Positions 1-7,106 of a DNA stretch of 15,566 bases are shown one piece after another (positions within the stretch are counted from its first letter, which is position 1; every line of letters begins with the position of its first letter). The stretch spans positions 1 through 15,566 of the forward strand of contig JAJBVC010000012.1 in NCBI GenBank assembly GCA_020860025.1, in the 5' to 3' direction. The translations under genes and the position numbers were made by a program. A model generated the notes under the pieces. It made no database searches. It had not been told where the DNA came from and was given only the letters and a program-made list of their open reading frames with translations. This stretch comes from Clostridiales bacterium (GTDB lineage Bacteria; Bacillota; Clostridia; Oscillospirales; Acutalibacteraceae).

Positions 1-2350
1 TATCGTGTGGCATTGCAAGCCAAATTTCATCGGCGGTAAACGCCAAAATCGGTGGACGAAGAAGCGTAAGCGTGTCAAGCACTTTGTAAAGCACTGTCTG
101 AGCCGCACGTCTCGTTTTGCTGTTTGCGGCGGAAGTGTAAAGTCTGTCCTTGAGAACGTCAAAATAGAAATTACTCATATCAACAACACAGAAATTATGA
201 ATTGCATAAGTTGCCGTATGATAGTCATATTCCTCATAGGCATTGCGTGCAACTTCAATAACTCCGTCGAGCTTCATCAAAGCGTACTTGTCAAGTTCTT
301 CCAAATCGTCATTTGAAACCATATCGGTATCAGGATTGAAATCATAAAGATTGCCGAGACAATATCTTGCAGTGTTGCGAAGCTTTCTGTAATTATCGGA
401 AATTTGCTTTAAAATTTCTTTACTGATACGAATATCGGCATGATAGTCGGCGCTTGCAACCCAAAGACGAAGAATGTCGGCGCCGTACTGCTTGATTATA
501 TCCTGCGGAGCAATACCATTGCCGAGAGATTTTGACATTTTCTTGCCCTCACCGTCAACAGTCCAGCCGTGAGTAATAATTTGCTTATAAGGAGCTTTTC
601 CGCCACCCGCAACAGATGTAAGAAGCGATGACTGGAACCAGCCTCTATACTGGTCAGCACCTTCAAGATATACATCGGCGGGAGTTTTAAGATAAGGTCT
701 GTTTTTGCAAACTGCGGCATGAGATGAACCTGAATCAAACCAAACGTCCATAATATCTTTTTCTTTATCAAAGCCGTTTTCATTTCCGCAATGTGGGCAC
801 TTAAATCCGTCGGGTAGGAAATATTCTGCGTCATGAGCATACCAAGCGTCAGAGCCTTCCTCACCAAATATTTTTGACACTTTCATCATAAGGTCATTAT
901 CAATAATTTCTTTGCCACATTTTTGGCAGTAAACAACAGGGATAGGAACTCCCCATTTTCTCTGACGGGAAATACACCAGTCAGCACGCTCTTGAACCAT
1001 TGACTGAAGTCTGTCTTTACCCCATTCGGGATACCATTTAACATCCTCGGCAGCCTTAACGGCATCATCCTTAAAATCATCAACGGAGCAGAACCACTGA
1101 CTTGTAGCACGGAATATAACCGGCTTATGACAACGCCAGCAGTGAGGATATTGGTGTTCAATCTTTTTAAGAGCAAACAGCGCACCGATTTCATCAAGGT
1201 GCATAGCGATAGGCTTATTAGCCTCCTCTGTCGTAAGGCCTGCAAACTGACCTGCTTCTTCAGTAAGTCTGCCCTTTTCGTCAACAGGTACGACAACAGG
1301 AATTTCGGGATATTTTTTACATACTATAAAGTCGTCAACACCGTGACCCGGAGCGGTATGAACACAGCCGGTACCGCTTTCAAGAGTTACATGGTCGCCG
1401 ACAATAACAAGAGATGTTCTGTCAATAAACGGATGCTGAGTTTTCATATACTCAAGCTCGGAACCTCTTATAATTCCGACAGTTTCATAATCGGAAACAC
1501 CTTTAGCCTCCATAGCTGCCGGTGCTAAATCGGTAGCCATTACATAATATTCATCGCCTGATTTAATCAGTGAGTATTCATAATTAGGGCCAACGCAAAT
1601 TGCAACATTTGCAGGAAGAGTCCATGTGGTTGTAGTCCAAATAACAAAATATGTTTTTGACAAATCTGCGCCCATAGCTGTGAGCTTGCCCATATCGTCT
1701 GTTACATTAAACTTAACATAAATTGAGTGACAAGGATCCTCGGCATATTCAATTTCAGCCTCAGCCAAAGCGGTGTTACAATCGGGACACCAATAAACAG
1801 GCTTTAAACCTTTATAAATATAACCCTTTGAAGCCATTGTTGCAAAGACTTTAATCTGTTCTTCTTCAAACTCCTTGTGAAGAGTGATATAAGGATTATC
1901 CCACTCGGCAATAATTCCAAGTCTCTTAAATGATTCACGCTGAACGTCAACGAATCCAAGTGCAGTATCACGGCAAATTTTACGCAGCTCCAAATCGGAA
2001 ATATTTGATTCGGCGCTTATCCCTGCTTTCTTCCTTGCGGCAAGCTCTGTCGGCAGACCGTGAGTATCCCAACCCGGTACGAAAGGCGACTGATAACCCG
2101 TCATATTCTTATAGCGGACAATAAAATCCTTTAACGTCTTATTAAGCGCATGACCGATATGAATATCGCCGTTAGCATACGGAGGGCCGTCGTGAAGGAC
2201 AAATAAAGGCTTGCCCTCATTGACCTTCATAAGTTTTCTGTACTGGTCGTTTTTCTCCCAGCGAGCGAGAAATTCCGGTTCTCTTGTCGGAAGCCCTGCA
2301 CGCATAGGGAAATCGGTTTTAGGTAAATTTAGCGTTTCATTATAATCCAT
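1..2350 (-). CDS. ileS: Isoleucyl-tRNA synthetase, N-terminal 783 residues (C-terminus outside window)
   Basis: Charges tRNA-Ile with isoleucine in the cytoplasm (class I synthetase). The frame is open from ATG at 2350 to the left edge with no stop. Visible in order: the nucleotide-binding HIGH motif at residues 64-67 within a DGPPYANG context; the GWDTHGLPTE segment; a CPDC zinc-type pair; the CP1 editing domain with TWTLPAN and GTGCVHTAPGHG; a second CPHC pair; and KMSKS at residues 604-608. The anticodon-binding domain has begun; typical bacterial IleS is over 900 residues, so roughly 150 or more are missing. The start is supported by AAGGAG nine bases upstream. It lies 31 bases after divIVA with no room for a T-box leader, so it probably depends on upstream transcription. 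The divIVA-ileS adjacency matches many Firmicutes. The identification is very secure. Confidence 0.97.
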   Translation of the reverse strand, partial: MDYNETLNLPKTDFPMRAGLPTREPEFLARWEKNDQYRKLMKVNEGKPLFVLHDGPPYANGDIHIGHALNKTLKDFIVRYKNMTGYQSPFVPGWDTHGLPTELAARKKAGISAESNISDLELRKICRDTALGFVDVQRESFKRLGIIAEWDNPYITLHKEFEEEQIKVFATMASKGYIYKGLKPVYWCPDCNTALAEAEIEYAEDPCHSIYVKFNVTDDMGKLTAMGADLSKTYFVIWTTTTWTLPANVAICVGPNYEYSLIKSGDEYYVMATDLAPAAMEAKGVSDYETVGIIRGSELEYMKTQHPFIDRTSLVIVGDHVTLESGTGCVHTAPGHGVDDFIVCKKYPEIPVVVPVDEKGRLTEEAGQFAGLTTEEANKPIAMHLDEIGALFALKKIEHQYPHCWRCHKPVIFRATSQWFCSVDDFKDDAVKAAEDVKWYPEWGKDRLQSMVQERADWCISRQRKWGVPIPVVYCQKCGKEIIDNDLMMKVSKIFGEEGSDAWYAHDAEYFLPDGFKCPHCGNENGFDKEKDIMDVWFDSGSSHAAVCKNRPYLKTPADVYLEGADQYRGWFQSSLLTSVAGGGKAPYKQIITHGWTVDGEGKKMSKSLGNGIAPQDIIKQYGADILRLWVASADYHADIRISKEILKQISDNYRKLRNTARYCLGNLYDFNPDTDMVSNDDLEELDKYALMKLDGVIEVARNAYEEYDYHTATYAIHNFCVVDMSNFYFDVLKDRLYTSAANSKTRRAAQTVLYKVLDTLTLLRPPILAFTADEIWLAMPHD

Positions 2351-2381
2351 TTATCTTTGCTCCTTGATTATATGTATAGTC

Positions 2382-3647
2382 TTATTTTTTCTTTTTGAAA
2401 AATCCTTTGAATTTAGTACTTTGATCGTCGTCATCATCGTCTTCATCGGGCGGAATGAGTGAAATTGTTTCATCTGTACCGACGTCGTTTTTATTTACGT
2501 TGAAAAAGCTTTCAAACGGCATTGCCTTGCTTTCAAATTCCGGCTCATCCTCAATAACGGGAATACTTGAAGCGTTCTCATCAAGTGGCGTAATTTCATC
2601 CTTTGTAAAAGCGTCAATTGCATTTTCAACATTTTTTTGATCATTATTGATTGTTTGCTCGCTTTGAGTTACAACGTTTTCTACGCTATCAATAATTTCC
2701 TGAATTTCACCCTCGTTAATATCGTCGGATTCGTCGTCATCCTGCTCGTCATCGTCATTATCTTCAGGTTCATCATCCTGCAAAGCTTCAGCGTCTTCTT
2801 CATCGTCTTCTTCATCGTCTTCGACGTCTGCATCTTCATCATCTTCGGCATCTTCATCAGGCTCGTCGGGGATTTCCTCAAAATCAAGTTCCTGCTCATC
2901 CTCGGGTTCTTCGCTCGGAACTATATCCTCGATGCTGTCAAGCAAATCATCAAGCTCTTGTTCCATTTCGGCAATTGTTTCATCATCAATATTATTTTCG
3001 GGACCGTCCGAAATAGTATTAAGCTTTGAAAGCTGATTTTCATAAAGAGAAATGAGTGTTTCCTTAAATCCGGCAGTTTCGCTTTTAAGACTTGAAATTA
3101 CGTTTTCGTGATAAGCCTTTTCGTTCTTAGCCTTATTAACTATTTCGTTTGAAAGGCTCTTTGCCTGATTTAAAACATCCTGCGCAACGAGTTTTGAAGC
3201 GTTAATTGCTTCGTTTGACTTCTTTTGAGCCTCACTTATCAGATTTTCGGCAATCTGCGTTTTTTCTTTTGTCAAAGAAGCGACATACTCTCTTGCCTCA
3301 CCGATAATTTTATCAGCCTTCTCTTTTGCGTCAAGCACGGTTTTTTGAGCGGAAGCCGAACTTTCGGAAATGGTGCTCTCCGCTTGAGTCTTTGCCTCAG
3401 AGGTAATTTTGTCAGCCATTTTTTGAGCTGTAATCAACGTGGTTTTTATAGAATCTTCATCGGCTCTGTATTCTTCAATACGCTTTGCAAGAATTTCCAT
3501 TTTGCGATAAAGTTCCTTATTCTCCTCGAGAGCTGTTTCATACGAATCAAGTATTTCTACAAGAAGTTCATTAACTTCATTTCTGTCATAACCGTTTTCT
3601 TCAACAGTTGTAATTTTTCTTTCTCTGATTTGAGCAGGTGTAATCAT
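2382..3647 (-). CDS. divIVA: DivIVA-family polar/septal coiled-coil protein with long acidic tail
   Basis: DivIVA proteins mark curved membrane at septa and poles and recruit division or growth partners. Residues 1-60 match the N-terminal DivIVA domain (ITPAQIRER, then GYDRNEVNELL at 19-29). A coiled coil rich in A/K/E runs over about 35-210, with repeated AD-K-I-x-EA-like segments. Residues about 216-320 are extremely Asp/Glu-rich, followed by a polar linker, an Asp run at 403-408 and a basic aromatic end, KFKGFFKKKK. At 421 residues it is far longer than Bacillus DivIVA (about 164). The Phe-Arg pair that precedes GYD in Bacillus and inserts into membrane is Glu-Asn here. AAGGAG lies ten bases before the ATG. 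It sits between sepF and ileS as in Bacillus, but without ylmG and ylmH. The family call is strong; the job of the tail is unknown. Confidence 0.9.
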   Translation of the reverse strand: MITPAQIRERKITTVEENGYDRNEVNELLVEILDSYETALEENKELYRKMEILAKRIEEYRADEDSIKTTLITAQKMADKITSEAKTQAESTISESSASAQKTVLDAKEKADKIIGEAREYVASLTKEKTQIAENLISEAQKKSNEAINASKLVAQDVLNQAKSLSNEIVNKAKNEKAYHENVISSLKSETAGFKETLISLYENQLSKLNTISDGPENNIDDETIAEMEQELDDLLDSIEDIVPSEEPEDEQELDFEEIPDEPDEDAEDDEDADVEDDEEDDEEDAEALQDDEPEDNDDDEQDDDESDDINEGEIQEIIDSVENVVTQSEQTINNDQKNVENAIDAFTKDEITPLDENASSIPVIEDEPEFESKAMPFESFFNVNKNDVGTDETISLIPPDEDDDDDDQSTKFKGFFKKKK

Positions 3648-3672
3648 AAATCATATTCTCCTTAACATCATT

Positions 3673-4167
3673 TTACATAAACATTCCGTTATTCTCTAAT
3701 TCATCAATCAGATCGCCCATTACATCCACATTGTACGGAGTAATAATATAGGTGCTGTTTGCAACTCGCTTAATCTGACCGTTATTTGCATAGGCAACAC
3801 CACTCAAAAAGTCAAGCAGTCTGCGTGCAATATCACGGTTTGTACTTTCAAGATTAAGCACAACAGTACGTCTTTCGTTAAGATTATCACCTATAGCTGC
3901 GGCTTCCTCAAAACGTTCGGGTTTAACGAGAACTACCTGAAGCTGAGTTGTAGTATGGATATTAACAACCTTATCGCTGTCATGTCTTCGCATACGAGGA
4001 CGCTCTGAATAGCGTTCTTCCTTTTCAAGCGACTTTTCACGCCGTGAGGAACGCTCCCTTGCAGGCGGCGTTAAATCAACAGAACTGCCGGAGTCGTTAT
4101 CGTAGAAATCATCAAAATCATCATCACTGTCAGTAACAATTTCCTTAATCTTATCCAAAAAGCCCAT
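3673..4167 (-). CDS. sepF: Cell-division protein SepF
   Basis: SepF binds the FtsZ C-terminus and tethers FtsZ filaments to the membrane during septation. The 164-residue protein has an N-terminal amphipathic helix (MGFLDKIKEIV), the usual membrane anchor. A charged linker follows at about 13-65, acidic first and then Arg/Lys/Glu-rich. The conserved SepF domain covers about 75-155 and includes QVVLVKPERFEEA, NLNERRTVVLNLE and LLDFLSGVAYANNG. I chose the start at 4167 because AGGAGG lies six bases upstream and the protein then begins with the canonical MGF helix. Longer readings from 4173 or 4200 place the ribosome site wrongly. It begins ten bases after the yggS stop, and divIVA follows after 25 bases, so co-expression is likely. 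Confidence 0.95.
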   Translation of the reverse strand: MGFLDKIKEIVTDSDDDFDDFYDNDSGSSVDLTPPARERSSRREKSLEKEERYSERPRMRRHDSDKVVNIHTTTQLQVVLVKPERFEEAAAIGDNLNERRTVVLNLESTNRDIARRLLDFLSGVAYANNGQIKRVANSTYIITPYNVDVMGDLIDELENNGMFM

Positions 4168-4173
4168 ATTCAT

Positions 4174-4179
4174 CCTCCT
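4174..4179 (-). promoter_or_regulatory. Ribosome binding site of sepF (decides the start)
   Basis: A perfect AGGAGG on the minus strand lies six bases before the ATG at 4167 and overlaps the yggS stop codon. It excludes upstream in-frame ATGs, one of which would abut it with no spacing and the other precede it. Confidence 0.85.
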
Positions 4180-4906
4180 AAAAATATTTTCTTTCACCAA
4201 ATATGGCAGATCCTACCCTGACTATGTTAGAGCCGTTGGCAACGGCGGCTTCAAAATCACCGCTCATTCCCATAGATAAAATCTCCATATCTACATTATC
4301 TATTTTTTTGCCCTTAATGTCAATGAAAGATTGATACATTGAGGCAAAATATTCGCTTACTTCTTTTTCGCTGTCGCAAATAGGCGGTATAGTCATAAGC
4401 CCCTTAATCTTTATCGAGTCGAGTTCGGCAATCTGATAAAGCAGTTCCTCAAGTTGTTCGGCATAAATACCACTTTTTGATTCCTCTTTACCTACATTAA
4501 CCTCAACAAGAATATCGGTAGTTAAATTTTTTGCTGATGAAACCTTGCTTATTTCCTTTGCAAGTTTAATTGAATCGACAGACTCAATCATATCAACCTC
4601 GCCGACAATCTGCTTTACTTTATTTGTTTGGAGATGACCAATCAAATGCTTTTCAACTCCGTCAAGATGAAGCTCGTCCTTTTTTCCGAGAAACTCCTGA
4701 ACACGGTTTTCGCCGATAAGGTCTGCTCCCAAATCGAGAGCCTTGTTAATATAAACGCTTTCAACCGTTTTTGTAACCGCCATAAGCCTAACATCGTCAG
4801 GATTTCTCCCGGCTCTGACCGCCGACTCCTTAACTCTTGAAAGAATAGCTTTATAGTTATCCTCCACCGCCTGCATACGGCTGCTATCAGGTATAAACTT
4901 TTCCAT
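4178..4906 (-). CDS. yggS: YggS/YlmE family pyridoxal-phosphate homeostasis protein
   Basis: PLP-binding single-domain protein (PLPBP, COG0325) with an alanine-racemase-like TIM barrel but no known enzyme activity; it buffers PLP and affects amino-acid and keto-acid balance. The 242-residue length is normal. Lys46 in LMAVTKTV is the expected Schiff-base lysine. Other family marks are GENRVQEF at 65-72, HLIGHLQTNK at 87-96, GLMTIPP at 169-175 and the phosphate-binding SMGMSGDFEAAV at 211-222, followed by IVRVGSAIFGER near the end. The ATG at 4906 is the best start; an AAAGGA lies rather far upstream (13 bases). The first 20 bases overlap the HlyD-like gene, which suggests translational coupling. 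It corresponds in position to Bacillus ylmE, directly before sepF. Confidence 0.95.
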   Translation of the reverse strand: MEKFIPDSSRMQAVEDNYKAILSRVKESAVRAGRNPDDVRLMAVTKTVESVYINKALDLGADLIGENRVQEFLGKKDELHLDGVEKHLIGHLQTNKVKQIVGEVDMIESVDSIKLAKEISKVSSAKNLTTDILVEVNVGKEESKSGIYAEQLEELLYQIAELDSIKIKGLMTIPPICDSEKEVSEYFASMYQSFIDIKGKKIDNVDMEILSMGMSGDFEAAVANGSNIVRVGSAIFGERKYF

Positions 4907-6149
4907 CGTGCAAATCAGTTCCTTTCGTTATAATTTGGTCATAAAGCCTTATTGAATCGCTGTTTTCGGCATCATATTCAAAAACAACGTAATCATCTGT
5001 TGAATAAACAATTTCACCGCTTCTCATCGTCACCTGATTGGCAACTAATGCGTATACTATTTTGTTGCCGTCGTCATCAACATGAACTGCACTTGACGGA
5101 ACTTTGAAGCCTGTATATTCATTATATCTTATCTCAATATCCTCAAGACGCATTGACGATATATCAGCATCCATTTGCGAACAGCTGAGAACAAGTATAG
5201 TTTCTTCCGCACCCAAATCAGTATCGGCACCGCTTACAACTTCACATTCAAATACAGTATCGCTGTCCTTCAGCGCAACATTTAAAACATCGCCGTCATC
5301 TATATCGCTTACATCATCGGCGGAAAGTTTACAGCAAAAATACCATTCAAATGTTGTAACAAGTTTGCCAAGGCACTCCGTCTGCTGAGCGGTTTCAATC
5401 TTACTTATATAGTCGTCATAAGTTTCGGTGTCCATAGAAAGAACGCTGTCATAATCAAACAATTCTTCACAGCCGTCGGTATATGATGAGAATATGCCCG
5501 ATTCGTCTGTCGTTACATAACCTGTCGGTTGATTTGACTCGACGTCAAGCTCATCAATCTGACTTTGCAATTCACTTTTTATATCTGTAAAATCAATGCT
5601 CTCGCCAATAATTATTTGGCGCCTTGTGAGCGTGTCGTTTAAGCTGAGCGTGATTGAATCAAGGTCTGAGCGACTGTAATCAGCTGTAGCACGAATGTAA
5701 CTGTTGACGTCGTTTATAATATCTTTGTCTATCGTTTCAACGTCTGTTGTTATACCTGCCGATTTGCTTTCCAAATCATTATAGTATTCCAATTGCTCGT
5801 TCAAGTCAAGAGCTGCAACATAATTTTGAGCATTTTCATCAGAAGAAAAAACCATAGCGATATTTCCGCCAACCTTGACCTTTTCACCGTCGGAAACACT
5901 CGCAACCGTTACGGCGCCGTTACCGTTTTCAATAATATGCTCATCACGAATTACAAGAGCCTCTGTATCAATAGATTCATAGACGGTTGAGGTTACAGCC
6001 GTTATTGTTTCCACTTCGACGTGAGTCGCCGTATAGCACTCGTAAAAAATGAATACAGCTATAAGTACAAGAACAACAATCATTGCTGTGTTTTCCGCTC
6101 TTACCTTGCCCGATTTCTTATTCACTTTTGCCGATTCCTTGTCAGCCAT
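4887..6149 (-). CDS. HlyD-like membrane-fusion / adaptor protein, transport partner unknown
   Basis: A 420-residue protein with a charged, Lys-rich cytoplasmic N-terminus, one membrane segment at about 22-39 (IVVLVLIAVFIFYEC) and a long extracytoplasmic part. Residues about 76-103 resemble the first half of a biotinyl/lipoyl-like hairpin (DGEKVKVGGNIAMVFSS). A helical, probably coiled-coil region spans about 105-205. A returning ESGIFSSYTDG segment at 216-226 is followed by a beta-rich region to the end. This is the layout of HlyD/membrane-fusion proteins. In diderms these bridge a transporter to the outer membrane; in Firmicutes many have no known partner, and none is encoded in this window. 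GAGGA lies eight bases before the ATG. The start overlaps miaA by 8 bases and the end overlaps yggS by 20 bases. Fold assignment is moderate; function is not known. Confidence 0.75.
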   Translation of the reverse strand: MADKESAKVNKKSGKVRAENTAMIVVLVLIAVFIFYECYTATHVEVETITAVTSTVYESIDTEALVIRDEHIIENGNGAVTVASVSDGEKVKVGGNIAMVFSSDENAQNYVAALDLNEQLEYYNDLESKSAGITTDVETIDKDIINDVNSYIRATADYSRSDLDSITLSLNDTLTRRQIIIGESIDFTDIKSELQSQIDELDVESNQPTGYVTTDESGIFSSYTDGCEELFDYDSVLSMDTETYDDYISKIETAQQTECLGKLVTTFEWYFCCKLSADDVSDIDDGDVLNVALKDSDTVFECEVVSGADTDLGAEETILVLSCSQMDADISSMRLEDIEIRYNEYTGFKVPSSAVHVDDDGNKIVYALVANQVTMRSGEIVYSTDDYVVFEYDAENSDSIRLYDQIITKGTDLHDGKVYT

Positions 6150-7059
6150 TTAAAAATTCCTCACATTTTTCAATCGCCGTTTTTACCAATTTGTCATTCC
6201 CTAAAACATCGGGATGCAAAATAACGGCGTCTTTTCTTCGTTTGAACCAGGTTATCTGCCGTTTTGCATAATGCCTGGTTTCTTTTTTTAAATTTTCTAT
6301 CGCCTCGTCAAAAGTAATTTCCCCGTTAAAATAAGGATAAAGTTCCTTATGTCCTATCGCCTGGGCAGATGTCTTTGACGAATTGTTCAAAGCACTTCTC
6401 GCTTCATTTTCAAGTCCTTGTTTAATCATCATATCGACACGCATATCAATACGATTGTAAAGAAGCGATCGGTCTTGATAGTTTAAAACAAAATAAAGTG
6501 TTTCGTACGGAGACTCCTCTTTATGAGAATTTAAATTCTGAGTTGTTTTTGAGACACCGCCGTAATAAAGTTCCAACGCTCTTACAACTCGCTTTTTGTT
6601 GTTTTTGTGAATGTCTTTTGCAGCATCTGCGTCAACCGTTACAAGCTCGTCATAAAGTTCCTCGGAATCACGCTCCATAAGCTTTTTGCGAAGCTTTTCA
6701 TCAACCTTTACATTTTCAAACTTAGTATTGTCAACAAGGCTGTCGATAAAAAGCCCTGTTCCGCCGACTATAACCGGTACTTTGCCACGTAATGAAATAT
6801 CACTTATTTTTTCTCTTGCAAGGTCGCACCAAAGCGCTACCGAAAAATTTTCACTGCGATCAAGAAATTCAACGAGATGATGAAAGACTGCCTCTTTTTC
6901 CTCCTCGGTCGGACAAGCTGTGGCAATAGGCATACCCTTATACACCTGCATCGAATCGGCAGAAATAATTTCTCCGCCGAGTGATTTTGCAATTTCTATG
7001 CCAAGAGCTGTTTTGCCTGAGGCTGTAGGCCCTGCGACAACGATAATTTTCTGTTTCAT
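6142..7059 (-). CDS. miaA: tRNA dimethylallyltransferase MiaA
   Basis: Transfers a dimethylallyl group from DMAPP to N6 of A37 in tRNAs that read UNN codons, giving i6A, the substrate of MiaB encoded at the head of the same gene block. The 305-residue length is normal. The P-loop GPTASGKT lies at residues 10-17, followed by ISADSMQVYKGM with the catalytic-type Asp. GKVPVIVGGTGLF at about 92-104 and KKRVVRALE further on are further family marks, and the C-terminal helical part includes AIGHKEL and RHYAKRQITWFKRR. The ribosome site is weak (AAAGG about 12 bases upstream). The TGA stop overlaps the ATG of the HlyD-like gene (AATGGCTGA), a layout suited to translation re-initiation. miaA lies next to mutL, as in many bacteria. 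Confidence 0.97.
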   Translation of the reverse strand: MKQKIIVVAGPTASGKTALGIEIAKSLGGEIISADSMQVYKGMPIATACPTEEEKEAVFHHLVEFLDRSENFSVALWCDLAREKISDISLRGKVPVIVGGTGLFIDSLVDNTKFENVKVDEKLRKKLMERDSEELYDELVTVDADAAKDIHKNNKKRVVRALELYYGGVSKTTQNLNSHKEESPYETLYFVLNYQDRSLLYNRIDMRVDMMIKQGLENEARSALNNSSKTSAQAIGHKELYPYFNGEITFDEAIENLKKETRHYAKRQITWFKRRKDAVILHPDVLGNDKLVKTAIEKCEEFLNG

Positions 7060-7106
7060 ATCAATTCACAGCCTTTCGCTTTACAGCTTTCTTGGAACAA
7101 AACAGT

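Noticed and set aside
496..1528. Several open frames of 120-136 codons on both strands
   Set aside because: They lie inside ileS in other frames; the ileS frame itself is continuous with HIGH and KMSKS and simply lacks a stop inside the window.
2637..3029. Plus-strand open frame of 130 codons that looks like a very hydrophobic membrane protein
   Set aside because: It is the antisense of the Asp/Glu-rich part of divIVA; complements of GAT, GAC and GAA codons read as Ile, Val and Phe. No ribosome site or family resemblance.
4168..4200. Longer SepF starting at 4200 or 4173
   Set aside because: The AGGAGG site lies downstream of 4200 and directly abuts 4173, and the conserved amphipathic MGF helix begins at 4167.
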